DNA of 64,000 nt from JAAYXE01 sp964391195. Lineage in GTDB: Bacteria; Chloroflexota; Anaerolineae; Anaerolineales; UBA4823. Location of the stretch: assembly GCA_964391195.1 (NCBI GenBank), contig CAYMLG010000014.1:1-64000 (forward strand), in the 5' to 3' direction. Below the pieces are notes generated by a model. That model saw only the letters and a program-made list of their open reading frames with translations. It was not told the origin of the DNA and did no database searches. The translations under genes and the position numbers were made by a program. This document shows positions 16,328 to 28,816 of this stretch, piece by piece; the first letter of the stretch is position 1; every line of letters starts with the position of its first letter.

Positions 16328-16345
16328 ATCCACAAGTAAAACCAA

Positions 16346-20671
<4,326 letters not shown>

Positions 20672-21182
20672 TTATCGCCTCCTGGGTTCTAAAAATGGCC
20701 TTGTGGAGAGGGGGATTTCCGCAGGCCAGAGAAACTATCAGACAAAAGTATTTCTATCTCGGCAGCATTCTTACGCTGCCGGCAGGCAGGTTGAGAATTA
20801 TGCAATCCAGTTCTACGATCCGGGTGTATAATAGAACAAATGGTTCTGTTCCCGAGACGAACAAAGGCAAGCGCCAGAGAAATGGGCCTCAAGCGCTCAC
20901 CTGAGAACTGTTCGTTAATTTGTGTGTGACTGAATTATAACCGCTCTTGTCCAATTCAGTCAAGGGCCGCCCCCACTGTATACAGCCGAATCTTACGGAT
21001 TATAACATAGAATTAATATTTTGCCAGAGGCAATTTTCAGCGCGCTTGAGCGCAGGCCTGGCTTCTATCGAATAATGGATTGGGATGGGCGGGCTGCAGC
21101 CCGCCCATCCCAATCCATTATCCTTTAAAGTAAAGCCTGGCTTACGACTTTGAGAACGCCATTTGAGTGAAGGTGATTGATC
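20672..21182. other. Intergenic region upstream of rpoC
   Basis: No gene is visible in these 511 bases. They should hold the rpoC promoter and leader (minus strand); I could not fix a convincing -35/-10 pair. AT-rich segments lie at 20815-20850 and 20930-21030. An imperfect palindrome agaac-aaatg-gttct is at 20833-20847. The 50-bp palindrome at 21072-21121 lies in the part nearest the sensor kinase. Confidence 0.5.
21072..21121. repeat. 50-bp perfect palindrome
   Basis: ataatggattgggatggg at the left end is mirrored exactly at the right, with central ggctgcagcc and no loop: 25 bp per arm, all paired. It lies 62 bases beyond the stop of the sensor kinase at 21183, so transcription into it would make a very stable hairpin, but no T run follows in either direction. 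Termination, mRNA 3'-end protection or a mobile palindromic repeat are all possible. Confidence 0.85.
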
Positions 21183-24100
21183 TCAGGACAGGTTGTCGTG
21201 TCGCTCGATCGATACGCTCAATCGCTCCGGTTGGCGCATCGGGATGGAGAGGTAGAAGGTGCTGCCCTTGCCCAACTGGCTTTCGACCCACACCCGGCCG
21301 CCGTGCCGCTCGGCGATCGAGCGCACAATCGCCAGGCCCAGGCCGGTGCCCTTCTGTTCTTTAGACCCCTGTTGGGCTCCTCGGTAGAACTTCTCGAACA
21401 GGCGCGCCTGGTCCATGGGAGACACCCCGATCCCGGTATCGGCGACCTCGAAGACCAGGCGATCCTGGCGGGTAATCAACTGCACCCTCACCCGCCCTTC
21501 CGGCCGGGTGTATTTGATGGCGTTCTCGACCAGGTTTTGCAAGGCCTGCTGCAGCAGGCCCTGATCGGCCTCGATCAGCAGGGCGTTGCGTTCGGGCATC
21601 ACCAAATCCAGTTGAATGCGTTTTTGCGAGGCCTGCAGTTGGAGGGCGCTCACAACCCGTTCGGCGATATCCCCGGCGGGGATCATCTCAAGCTGCAAAC
21701 CGACCCCGGCCTCGATTCGGCCCAGGTCGAGCAGGTTGTTCACCAGGCGCGACATGCTCTCTACGCCGGTGACGATCTTCCGCACGTAACCCACCTGCTG
21801 TTCGTTCAGATCTCCCACCATCTCCAGCATGGTGGCGTAGCCGCGCATCAGGGTAAGGGGTGAGCGCAGGTCATGGCTGACAGTGTGGACAAACTCCGAT
21901 TTCAGAGCATCCAGCTCCTTGAAGTGGGTGACATCACGCATCACGCACACCCGCCCCACCGGCTGCCCTTCGGCCAGGACCGAGGAGGCTGTCGCCAGGT
22001 AGATGCGCCCGTCGGGCAGGCATACCTCGGCCGATTGATGGCCCGCCTCTTCGGCACGCAGCAAGCCGACCAACTCGGGCTGAGAGATCACTTCATCGAT
22101 CGGCTGGCCTTCGTCGGTGTCCATCCCCAAACTGAGCACCTGCCAGGCTGCGGGGTTGGCCAGGAGCAGGTGGTCCTGTTGGTCGGTGACCAGGACGGGG
22201 TCCGGGGTGGAGGCCAGGATGGCGGCCAGGCGCTGGCGGCCGATCTCGGCGGTGAGGAACAGGCGAGAGTTGGCCGCAGCCAGGGCTGCCTGCCCCGCCA
22301 GTGTGGTGAGGAAGCGGATTTCGTCCTCGGCAAAAGTGTGCGGCTCGCCATAGGCTGCCCATAAGGCGCCAAAGAACAGGTTTTCGTGGCGCAGGGAAAT
22401 CACGACCAGCGCTTCTGGGTGAGGGCCGGACTGCGGGAAGTGGATGAGCCGTGGCCGGGTGGGGTTGGTGAGGACGATGCGGTCCTGCTGCCGGGCCAGG
22501 CCCAGGATCTGTTCATCGAGACCGGCGTAAATAGCCTGCAGCGGGCCAAGGCCGTAAGCCAATGGCGTAGGCGGGTTCCCGTCCAGTTCGGGGACGATGG
22601 TGGGGACGAGGACGACCCGCACCGAGTTGGCGCCGGTGGCGAGGACGGACTCGAGCACCGGCTGCACCGCCTCCGAGAACTCCAGGCTGGAGGCGACCCC
22701 CTGGCTGACCAGCAGCAGGCGGTTCAACTCATCCAGGCGCGCCTTGAGACTGAGACGCATGTGCTCGAAAGAGCGGCGCAGGTTGCCGACCTCGTCTTCA
22801 CCGATGGTCTGGAGAGGATGATCTAACTGGCCCTGTGAGATCCGCCCGGCTTCGAGCGAAAGGGTTTGCAGCGAGGCGGTGATCACCCGCAGCCCAAGAC
22901 GCAGCACGACTGCGCCGATAATCGACAGGATGACCAGGATCGCCAACAGCGGGGTGGCAATCTCCAGGGCGAGCTGATCGGCGCGATGAGCGGGGATGGT
23001 GAACACGATCAGCCAGGGTTCGCCGGTCGTCCGCCGGGCGTACACCAGTTGGCGAGTCCCATCCGGGCCCGGGTCTTCGAAGAATAGGGGCTCGCTGCCA
23101 ACCTCCAGCGAATACGGGGTCATGATCAGCGCCGGATCCACATGGTAGATGATGCGGCCGTTGTCATCGACGAGCAGTCCCTGGCCTTCGATCCCGGCCA
23201 GATTGCCCAGGCTGGCGACCAGGGGCTGAGTGTACGGGTTGGAAACCAGGTCACTGCGGCCGATGAGGACGCGCTCGACTTTACCTGAAGCGTCTTGCAC
23301 CGGGGCGACGAAAGTGACCTGGGCGCTCGTCTCGTCTTGCTCGGGGGGGATGGCGTAGGATTGGACCGGAATCCCGTTGAGGGCAAGCTGGACGGCCATC
23401 TGTTCTTCAAGGGGGGCTTGAGAGTCCAGGTAACTCTCGGTGGGGTAGCCGGCAATCAGGCGGCCTTCGCGGTCCAGCAAGTAAAGCTGCCGGAAGAAGG
23501 GGACCTGGCGCAAGCCCCGCTGCAGGTGAGTGGACAGGTCTCGGCCTTCGGCAGTGGCCAGATCGGGATCGGCTGCCAGTTCTCTGACCAGGTTCTGCCC
23601 GGTTTGCAGGTAGTAAGGCAGTGTTTCCGCGGCCAGTTCGGCGGCATTTGCCATCCTGCCGCGCAGCATCTCGCGGGCGGCCCGACCGGCGACGAACCAA
23701 TCGCCTACCATCAAGGTCAGAGCCAGGATGACTGCCAGGGGGGCCATTCCGTAGAGGAAGCGGGCCTGTAAGCTTTGCTCGGCCGGGGAGGGGACGAGGT
23801 TCCCGCTGCCGCCCCACAGGCGAGGTAGGAGAAGGGCGATCACCTGGCCGAACAGGCCGCCCACCAGCAGCTCGATGGCGAAGGCCAGCGAGGTGCTGCC
23901 CAGGTGAGTGGTGGCATAATCCAGGCGGCTGGCCAGGGCGCCCGAGGCGCTAAACGGCAGACTGGCTAATGCCACGAAAGGATACAGAGCGGCAAGCAGG
24001 AGCGCAGCCGGCAAGGGCTGGCTGAACAGGCGGTAAGCGCGCGTCCGGTAGCGCTGGTTGGCCAGGGCGGCGAAGACCACGGCGATCAGCGCGATTTCGA

Positions 24101-24503
24101 GCGGTGTGAACGGATTGTGGGTTTCGTAGAGGGCCAGGAAGAGGCCGGTGACCAGGGCGATGCCGGTAGCATTGAGCGGTCCCAGCAGGCCGGCGGCCAG
24201 AATCCAGGGTAAGGCGGCGAAGAGCATCACCGCCGGTCCCTTAGGATCCAAGGGGACGCCGGGAGGTGGGAGGGCCTGCCCGGGCGGGAGCCGGAAACCG
24301 ATAAACAAGGAGGCCAGAGCTCCGAGGACGAGCAGGCCTCCATACAAGAACCAACGCCGGTTAACTGTTTTATTGTAGCGACGCCACCTGATATTCAGGT
24401 ATACGACCCCGATGAAGAACGTTAGCCAGCCGATCCAGGCGATCCAATCACGTGGAGGATCGATATAGGATTCAGTTGAAATCAGGGTAAGTAAAAGCGT
24501 CAT
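21183..24503 (-). CDS. Large membrane sensor histidine kinase (MASE-like, Cache, HAMP, GAF, PAS)
   Basis: 1106 residues. An N-terminal block of about eight helices (1-240) is followed by one more helix (about 245-265), a Cache-like extracellular sensor (about 270-485) and a helix at about 490-515. Then come HAMP (515-565), GAF (575-730), PAS (740-845), HisKA with an intact H-box (HTVSHDLRSPLTLMRGY) and HATPase_c with N box LVENAIKYT, G1 ADTGIGV and G2 GTGLGLAIV. All kinase motifs are intact, in contrast to the degenerate protein at 3917. No response regulator lies next to it in the window, so it is an orphan kinase. It probably senses small extracellular ligands. Confidence 0.93.
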   Translation of the reverse strand: MTLLLTLISTESYIDPPRDWIAWIGWLTFFIGVVYLNIRWRRYNKTVNRRWFLYGGLLVLGALASLFIGFRLPPGQALPPPGVPLDPKGPAVMLFAALPWILAAGLLGPLNATGIALVTGLFLALYETHNPFTPLEIALIAVVFAALANQRYRTRAYRLFSQPLPAALLLAALYPFVALASLPFSASGALASRLDYATTHLGSTSLAFAIELLVGGLFGQVIALLLPRLWGGSGNLVPSPAEQSLQARFLYGMAPLAVILALTLMVGDWFVAGRAAREMLRGRMANAAELAAETLPYYLQTGQNLVRELAADPDLATAEGRDLSTHLQRGLRQVPFFRQLYLLDREGRLIAGYPTESYLDSQAPLEEQMAVQLALNGIPVQSYAIPPEQDETSAQVTFVAPVQDASGKVERVLIGRSDLVSNPYTQPLVASLGNLAGIEGQGLLVDDNGRIIYHVDPALIMTPYSLEVGSEPLFFEDPGPDGTRQLVYARRTTGEPWLIVFTIPAHRADQLALEIATPLLAILVILSIIGAVVLRLGLRVITASLQTLSLEAGRISQGQLDHPLQTIGEDEVGNLRRSFEHMRLSLKARLDELNRLLLVSQGVASSLEFSEAVQPVLESVLATGANSVRVVLVPTIVPELDGNPPTPLAYGLGPLQAIYAGLDEQILGLARQQDRIVLTNPTRPRLIHFPQSGPHPEALVVISLRHENLFFGALWAAYGEPHTFAEDEIRFLTTLAGQAALAAANSRLFLTAEIGRQRLAAILASTPDPVLVTDQQDHLLLANPAAWQVLSLGMDTDEGQPIDEVISQPELVGLLRAEEAGHQSAEVCLPDGRIYLATASSVLAEGQPVGRVCVMRDVTHFKELDALKSEFVHTVSHDLRSPLTLMRGYATMLEMVGDLNEQQVGYVRKIVTGVESMSRLVNNLLDLGRIEAGVGLQLEMIPAGDIAERVVSALQLQASQKRIQLDLVMPERNALLIEADQGLLQQALQNLVENAIKYTRPEGRVRVQLITRQDRLVFEVADTGIGVSPMDQARLFEKFYRGAQQGSKEQKGTGLGLAIVRSIAERHGGRVWVESQLGKGSTFYLSIPMRQPERLSVSIERHDNLS

Positions 24504-24687
24504 ACATCGCTCATTGCAAGGGATGTGCCAGCAGGGGACCGATCATGGCTGGTACAACCCAGGTTATCTGATTGTTACACAATGCCGGCCGATCTGCCGG
24601 CGGTTATTCCTCTCAATGTTATGGCCGTTAATTCAGGGTAAAGGTTTAAAAGGATTATAGCATCGATCCCATCCGCCAGAAGTGAAA

Positions 24688-25446
24688 TTACGAGATCCAT
24701 TCGATGGTCTCCTGGGTGGCCCGGGAGAGATCACTGTACACACCGCGGCGATGCGGGGGGAGGAGCGAAGCCAGGACGTACATGGCTTCGTCCGTCATCA
24801 GACGGAGCTGATCGCTGCGCGCCCGGTGGTATTCGGGGCGGTAGCGGAATGGTCGCCCAAAGCGAACAACTGCGCCCGGACCGCGCCAGCGGGAGGTGAA
24901 CCGCAGAGCCGGAAAGCCGATCGTCCCATCTACGGCCACCGGGACGACCGGCACGCCGCTGCGGCTGCCGAGATAGGCGACCCCGGTTTTTCCCTGTTTG
25001 AGGGCTGGGCCCCGGGTGCCCTCCGGCGCCACCAGGACGATCTCACCGGCGCGCAGTACCCCCAGAACCTGCTGTACGGCCCGCCGGTCGAACTCATCGC
25101 GATGCACCGGTATCACCTGCCAGAGCTTTGGGAAAATACCGATCACCGGATAATCATAGACTTCCGCCTTGGCCAGGGGGACAATGTTGCGGGGCAGAAG
25201 GTGGAGGACGACGAGCGGATCGATGAAGGCGATGTGATTGATCATCAGCAGGGCCGGTCCCTCCGCGGGCACATTTTCCAGCCCTTCGACCCGGTCTACC
25301 TTGGCCAGCAGGGTGAAGCCGATATTACGGATGAGGAAGCGCAGGAACCGGCGCATCGGCTCCAGGCGGGCGTGATCATATGTGGCGATCTGGGTCTCGT
25401 CCATCGGTTTGTTCACCGGTCTCGAGTGGTCGATTGCAGGGGACAT
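24688..25446 (-). CDS. 1-acyl-sn-glycerol-3-phosphate acyltransferase family (PlsC-like)
   Basis: 252 residues. The acyltransferase motif I is NHIAFIDP (the HX4D catalytic pair), motif III VAPEGTRGP binds glycerol-phosphate, and FPALRF/GVPVVPVAV corresponds to motif IV. It transfers an acyl chain to lysophosphatidate or a related glycerolipid at the cytoplasmic membrane face. The start has GAGG upstream. It is the last gene of the run cmk, plsC-like, plsC-like, 51 bases after its paralogue. Which one makes phosphatidate cannot be decided here. Confidence 0.9.
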   Translation of the reverse strand: MSPAIDHSRPVNKPMDETQIATYDHARLEPMRRFLRFLIRNIGFTLLAKVDRVEGLENVPAEGPALLMINHIAFIDPLVVLHLLPRNIVPLAKAEVYDYPVIGIFPKLWQVIPVHRDEFDRRAVQQVLGVLRAGEIVLVAPEGTRGPALKQGKTGVAYLGSRSGVPVVPVAVDGTIGFPALRFTSRWRGPGAVVRFGRPFRYRPEYHRARSDQLRLMTDEAMYVLASLLPPHRRGVYSDLSRATQETIEWIS

Positions 25447-25497
25447 GGCACACCTCAGTCAAGAACTGTTCGGGATGGTCAACGGTAAGGGAACGCC

Positions 25498-26238
25498 TCA
25501 GGTTTCACTCTGCTGCTGTGGCTCGGTGAGGATCTGAGCGTACACACCCCGGTACTCGGGCGGTAGCTGGCGGGCCAGGGCGAGCATAATGGTTTGGGTG
25601 CCGCGCTCTATATCGGATCGCAGGTTCCCGGTGGCTTGCAGGTAGAAGGGTTCACCGATGGTGCAAGTAACCGGAGTGCGGCGGAGTCTTTTGATCGCGG
25701 CAAAGATCTGGCGGTTTTCCGTGCCGGTGAAGGTGACCGGGAGAATGGGCGCCCCCGACTTGAGGGCCAGGTAAGCAGCGCCCCCGGTGCCCTCTTCCAG
25801 CGCGCCGGTCAGGCTTTCGCGCCCTTCCGGCGCAACTCCAATCATCCGCCCCTGCCTCAGGCCGTCGAGGGCTGCTCGCAGCGCCCGGCGATCCGCCTGG
25901 CCGCGATGGATCCAGATCATTCCATAGGCATCCAGCAGCTTGCCAAGGACCGGGATGGTGTACAGGTCGATTTTCGCCAGCATATCGACCGGGCGGGGGG
26001 ATATCGTCAGGCCGAAGATCACATCGGCGTCGCCCAGATGATTGATGACCAGCAGCAGCGGTCCCTGGCGGGGCACATTCTCTACACCACGTACTTCAGG
26101 GCGGGTGAACAACCAGACCAACAGGCGGGCGATGGTATGGAATAGACCCCGGAACAACTTCCTCCAAACCGTGTGATCCGGTAAGCGCACCAGGTCGGGG
26201 CGGATGAAATCGGACCGGGGTTTGGGCGAAGGTTGCAT
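25498..26238 (-). CDS. Second PlsC-like acyltransferase
   Basis: 246 residues. Motif I is NHLGDADV and motif III GVAPEGRESLTG, followed by GAPILPVTFTGTEN (motif IV). The Asp of HX4D is kept (H-L-G-D-A-D). It is paralogous to the protein at 24688 but clearly diverged. The ATG lies 3 bases after the cytidylate kinase stop, so the two genes are almost certainly co-transcribed. cmk is often grouped with plsC genes in bacteria, which agrees with a role in phospholipid synthesis (CMP/CDP supply and acyl transfer). Confidence 0.9.
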   Translation of the reverse strand: MQPSPKPRSDFIRPDLVRLPDHTVWRKLFRGLFHTIARLLVWLFTRPEVRGVENVPRQGPLLLVINHLGDADVIFGLTISPRPVDMLAKIDLYTIPVLGKLLDAYGMIWIHRGQADRRALRAALDGLRQGRMIGVAPEGRESLTGALEEGTGGAAYLALKSGAPILPVTFTGTENRQIFAAIKRLRRTPVTCTIGEPFYLQATGNLRSDIERGTQTIMLALARQLPPEYRGVYAQILTEPQQQSET

Positions 26239-26241
26239 CTT

Positions 26242-26928
26242 TTAGCTGTGATACCCCTCTAACAAACGCTTGACTTTTTCAAGCACCTGGTCTGCGTCCA
26301 GGTTATCCGACACCAGGATCACCGCGTCTTCCGCCGGGCGGAGGGGAGCGACCTGGCGAGTGGAGTCAATTTTATCTCGATTCCGCATCGCCTTGAGGAT
26401 ATCGTCATAGGCGGCCGGCTCGCCGCGCTGGATCAGCTCTAAATAGCGCCGCCGGGCCCGCTCCTCAACCGAGGCGTCCAGGTACAGTTTGAGCTGAGCT
26501 TCGGGAAGGACCACCGTGCCAATATCCCGGCCGACCATCACCACCTGGCCGCGCAGCCCGATCCGGCGCTGTTTTTCGGTCAGCGCCCGGCGGACGCCGG
26601 GGACCGCCGACACCACGGATACATTTTCGTCCACCTCTGAGGCGCGGATCTTCCAGGTGACATCCAGTCCGTTTACCAGGATATCGGAAGCGCGGCCATC
26701 AGCGACGGAGGGCGGGCGGACATCGATCTCGGTGCGCTCGGCCAGGCTGGTCAGGGCGGCGCTGTCATCCAGGCTGACCTCTTGATCGAGCGCAGCCCAG
26801 GTCACGGCGCGATACATCACCCCGGTGTCGAAGAACAGATAGTTGAGAGAGTCGGCCAGTTTTTTTCCCAGAGTGGATTTCCCTGAAGCGGCCGGGCCGT
26901 CGATGGCGATCGTCCGTACCTTCGTCAT
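26242..26928 (-). CDS. cmk: Cytidylate kinase
   Basis: 228 residues from the ATG at 26928, the start that agrees with the family; upstream in-frame ATG codons at 26940 and 26952 are also possible. The P-loop is GPAASGKST, followed by DTGVMYRAVTWAAL (the CMP-binding region), GRDIGTVVLPEA and LDASVEERARRRYLEL, all typical of Cmk. It phosphorylates CMP and dCMP. First gene of a short operon with two acyltransferases. Confidence 0.95.
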   Translation of the reverse strand: MTKVRTIAIDGPAASGKSTLGKKLADSLNYLFFDTGVMYRAVTWAALDQEVSLDDSAALTSLAERTEIDVRPPSVADGRASDILVNGLDVTWKIRASEVDENVSVVSAVPGVRRALTEKQRRIGLRGQVVMVGRDIGTVVLPEAQLKLYLDASVEERARRRYLELIQRGEPAAYDDILKAMRNRDKIDSTRQVAPLRPAEDAVILVSDNLDADQVLEKVKRLLEGYHS

Positions 26929-27017
26929 GATTTGATCCATTCCTATGCTCATTGTTCGGTCCTGTGATAAAGATTTTACCCGGGCCATCCGGCTTTACCA
27001 GGTAGTTGATGAGAATG

Positions 27018-28781
27018 TTATTCCAGGGAGGCTGCGCCGGGGAAGATGTCGGTGCGAGCCCAAAGGATTATGTGTTCGTTTTGGAGGGGCGCCTCCCGGA
27101 AAACGAACCAGGCAGCCAATTTGTCGGGCAGGGGGCCGGGCCATCCGGGCCACACCCTCCAGACGAAATCCTGGCCGCGGTAATCCTCCGCCAGCTCAGG
27201 GGCGGATTCGGCCTGGGAAGTGATCAGCACGGGCGGCAGCTCGCCCAACAGGGGACCGCTGACCCAGTCCAGGTTTTCGAAGTCTTTCAGGGCCCAGCGC
27301 AGCGAGGGGGAATCGACGTTCGTCTTTACTGCAATCACGTCTGGCACCCCGGTGTGCCACTCGGAAAGGTCCTCAAGTGTGTCCAGGAACAGGGCGGTCT
27401 GTCCCGGAGCGGGCGGCGGATACCACAACTCCTGAGGGAGATGGGGGCGAACCTGGGCTGCCCCCCATAGGGCGGACAGGCAGTAGATGCCGGTGGGGAC
27501 GATCAGTCCCCAGGCGAACCCCAGCTTACCGGCCTCGTAGGACCAGCCCATCCCTACCAGCAGGCTGGTGAGCGGAATCAAGGCCAGGATGCCGCCCATG
27601 ATCCCCAGGCGCAAAGGGATCCCCTGGTCGTTCGGAGCCGCCCGCGCCAGGCCTGCCAGGGTGAGCCAGAAGAGGACCAGCAATACGACGACCAGGGCAG
27701 CCTGAGCAGCGCCGATCCAATTCATCCCGTTTTCAGGCCAATAGCGGGCCAACTCCATGGCAGCCAGCGCCCAGAGAGGGACCAACACCCAGGCCAGGTC
27801 GGTTACCTGGCGGGCCGGGTAGAACAGGATGACGATCAAAGCGAAAACAACCAGCAGGGCCAGGAAAGCCGTAACGACTGTGGACCTGTCCGGGTCACCG
27901 GTCCCCTGTCTTAGGGTGATGCGTCCGGCGATCAACCGCCCGGCTGCGACCAGGGCGAAGATCAAGGCCAGGGGCTGGTAGGCGGGCAGCGCCGCCAGCA
28001 GGCTAAATGCCGGGGCCGGAGCAGCACCCGCCGGGCCGGTCCAGCCGGCAAAATATGCGGGGAGAACACCGGCCAGGGCGCCCAGGCCCTGGGGCGCCCA
28101 AAGGAACAGGGTGCCGAGTAACAGCACGGCTGCGCCGGCCGAATACAAGAGCGGTTGTAAGGTGTGGGCCTCCGCCGGGCTATCCACCCCTTGATCTGTA
28201 TAGTAGGATGGGCGGGAACCTGTCCAGGCCGACCAGGCAAGCCAGGCCAGGGCGAAGGCCAGCGCTCCACTGAACAGGGCCGGACCGGAGAGCAGCGCGA
28301 CCCCGGCACACAGCCCGGCCGGGATGGGACGGCGCCTCAGCCACAGCCCTAATGCCAGCAGCCCAAAGCTGATGGCCAATACCGGACCACCCACCTGGCG
28401 AGAGGCGGCCACCAACCCGGGGTCGAGCGCCAGGCCGAAAGCCAGGATCACCCCCGGCCAGGGGCCGAGCTGGCGCCGGAAGAGGAGCGGGACCAGCGCC
28501 AACAGACCACCCGCCAGGGCCGGCCAGAAGCGGGCCAGGAAGTTCGTGGCGCCGAACAGGGCAAAGGAAGCGCCGGTCAGGAGTACATAGGCAGGCTGCG
28601 GACCCATGGGCGAGTCGATGCCCCCCGGCTGCCGGCCGGCGAGCTGAAGCGCCTGCAAAGCCCAGCCCGCTTCCAGGTCGGAGAGCGGGGCGGCCCCCAG
28701 GTTCAAAAACCGTACCGCGAGGGCCAGGGCGAAAGCCAGGGTATAGAGAAGATGCTCAGTCGTAATCCGGCGAAGTTCCAT
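27018..28781 (-). CDS. Polytopic membrane glycosyltransferase-like protein (GT39/PMT-like)
   Basis: 587 residues with about 12 membrane helices. The N-terminus is PMT/ArnT-like: AVRFLNLGAAPLSDLEAGWALQ, where an acidic pair follows the first helix, and later LARFWPALAGGLLALVPLLF. The C-terminal ~100 residues are soluble (LPQELWYPPPAPGQTALFLD, then VFREAPLQNEHIILWARTD) and probably lie outside. Members of this fold use polyprenyl-phosphate sugars as donors. Divergent enough that the substrate cannot be named. It follows the DUF2298 protein at 28817 on the same strand, 35 bases apart. Confidence 0.75.
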   Translation of the reverse strand: MELRRITTEHLLYTLAFALALAVRFLNLGAAPLSDLEAGWALQALQLAGRQPGGIDSPMGPQPAYVLLTGASFALFGATNFLARFWPALAGGLLALVPLLFRRQLGPWPGVILAFGLALDPGLVAASRQVGGPVLAISFGLLALGLWLRRRPIPAGLCAGVALLSGPALFSGALAFALAWLAWSAWTGSRPSYYTDQGVDSPAEAHTLQPLLYSAGAAVLLLGTLFLWAPQGLGALAGVLPAYFAGWTGPAGAAPAPAFSLLAALPAYQPLALIFALVAAGRLIAGRITLRQGTGDPDRSTVVTAFLALLVVFALIVILFYPARQVTDLAWVLVPLWALAAMELARYWPENGMNWIGAAQAALVVVLLVLFWLTLAGLARAAPNDQGIPLRLGIMGGILALIPLTSLLVGMGWSYEAGKLGFAWGLIVPTGIYCLSALWGAAQVRPHLPQELWYPPPAPGQTALFLDTLEDLSEWHTGVPDVIAVKTNVDSPSLRWALKDFENLDWVSGPLLGELPPVLITSQAESAPELAEDYRGQDFVWRVWPGWPGPLPDKLAAWFVFREAPLQNEHIILWARTDIFPGAASLE

Positions 28782-28816
28782 ATTTTTGTTCGCGATGATT
28801 ATTCCTTAAGAACCGT

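Noticed and set aside
20833..20847. Possible LexA/SOS box (gaac-aaatg-gttc)
   Set aside because: The Gram-positive-type SOS box needs a 4-base spacer between GAAC and GTTC; here it is 5, and rpoC is not an expected SOS target.
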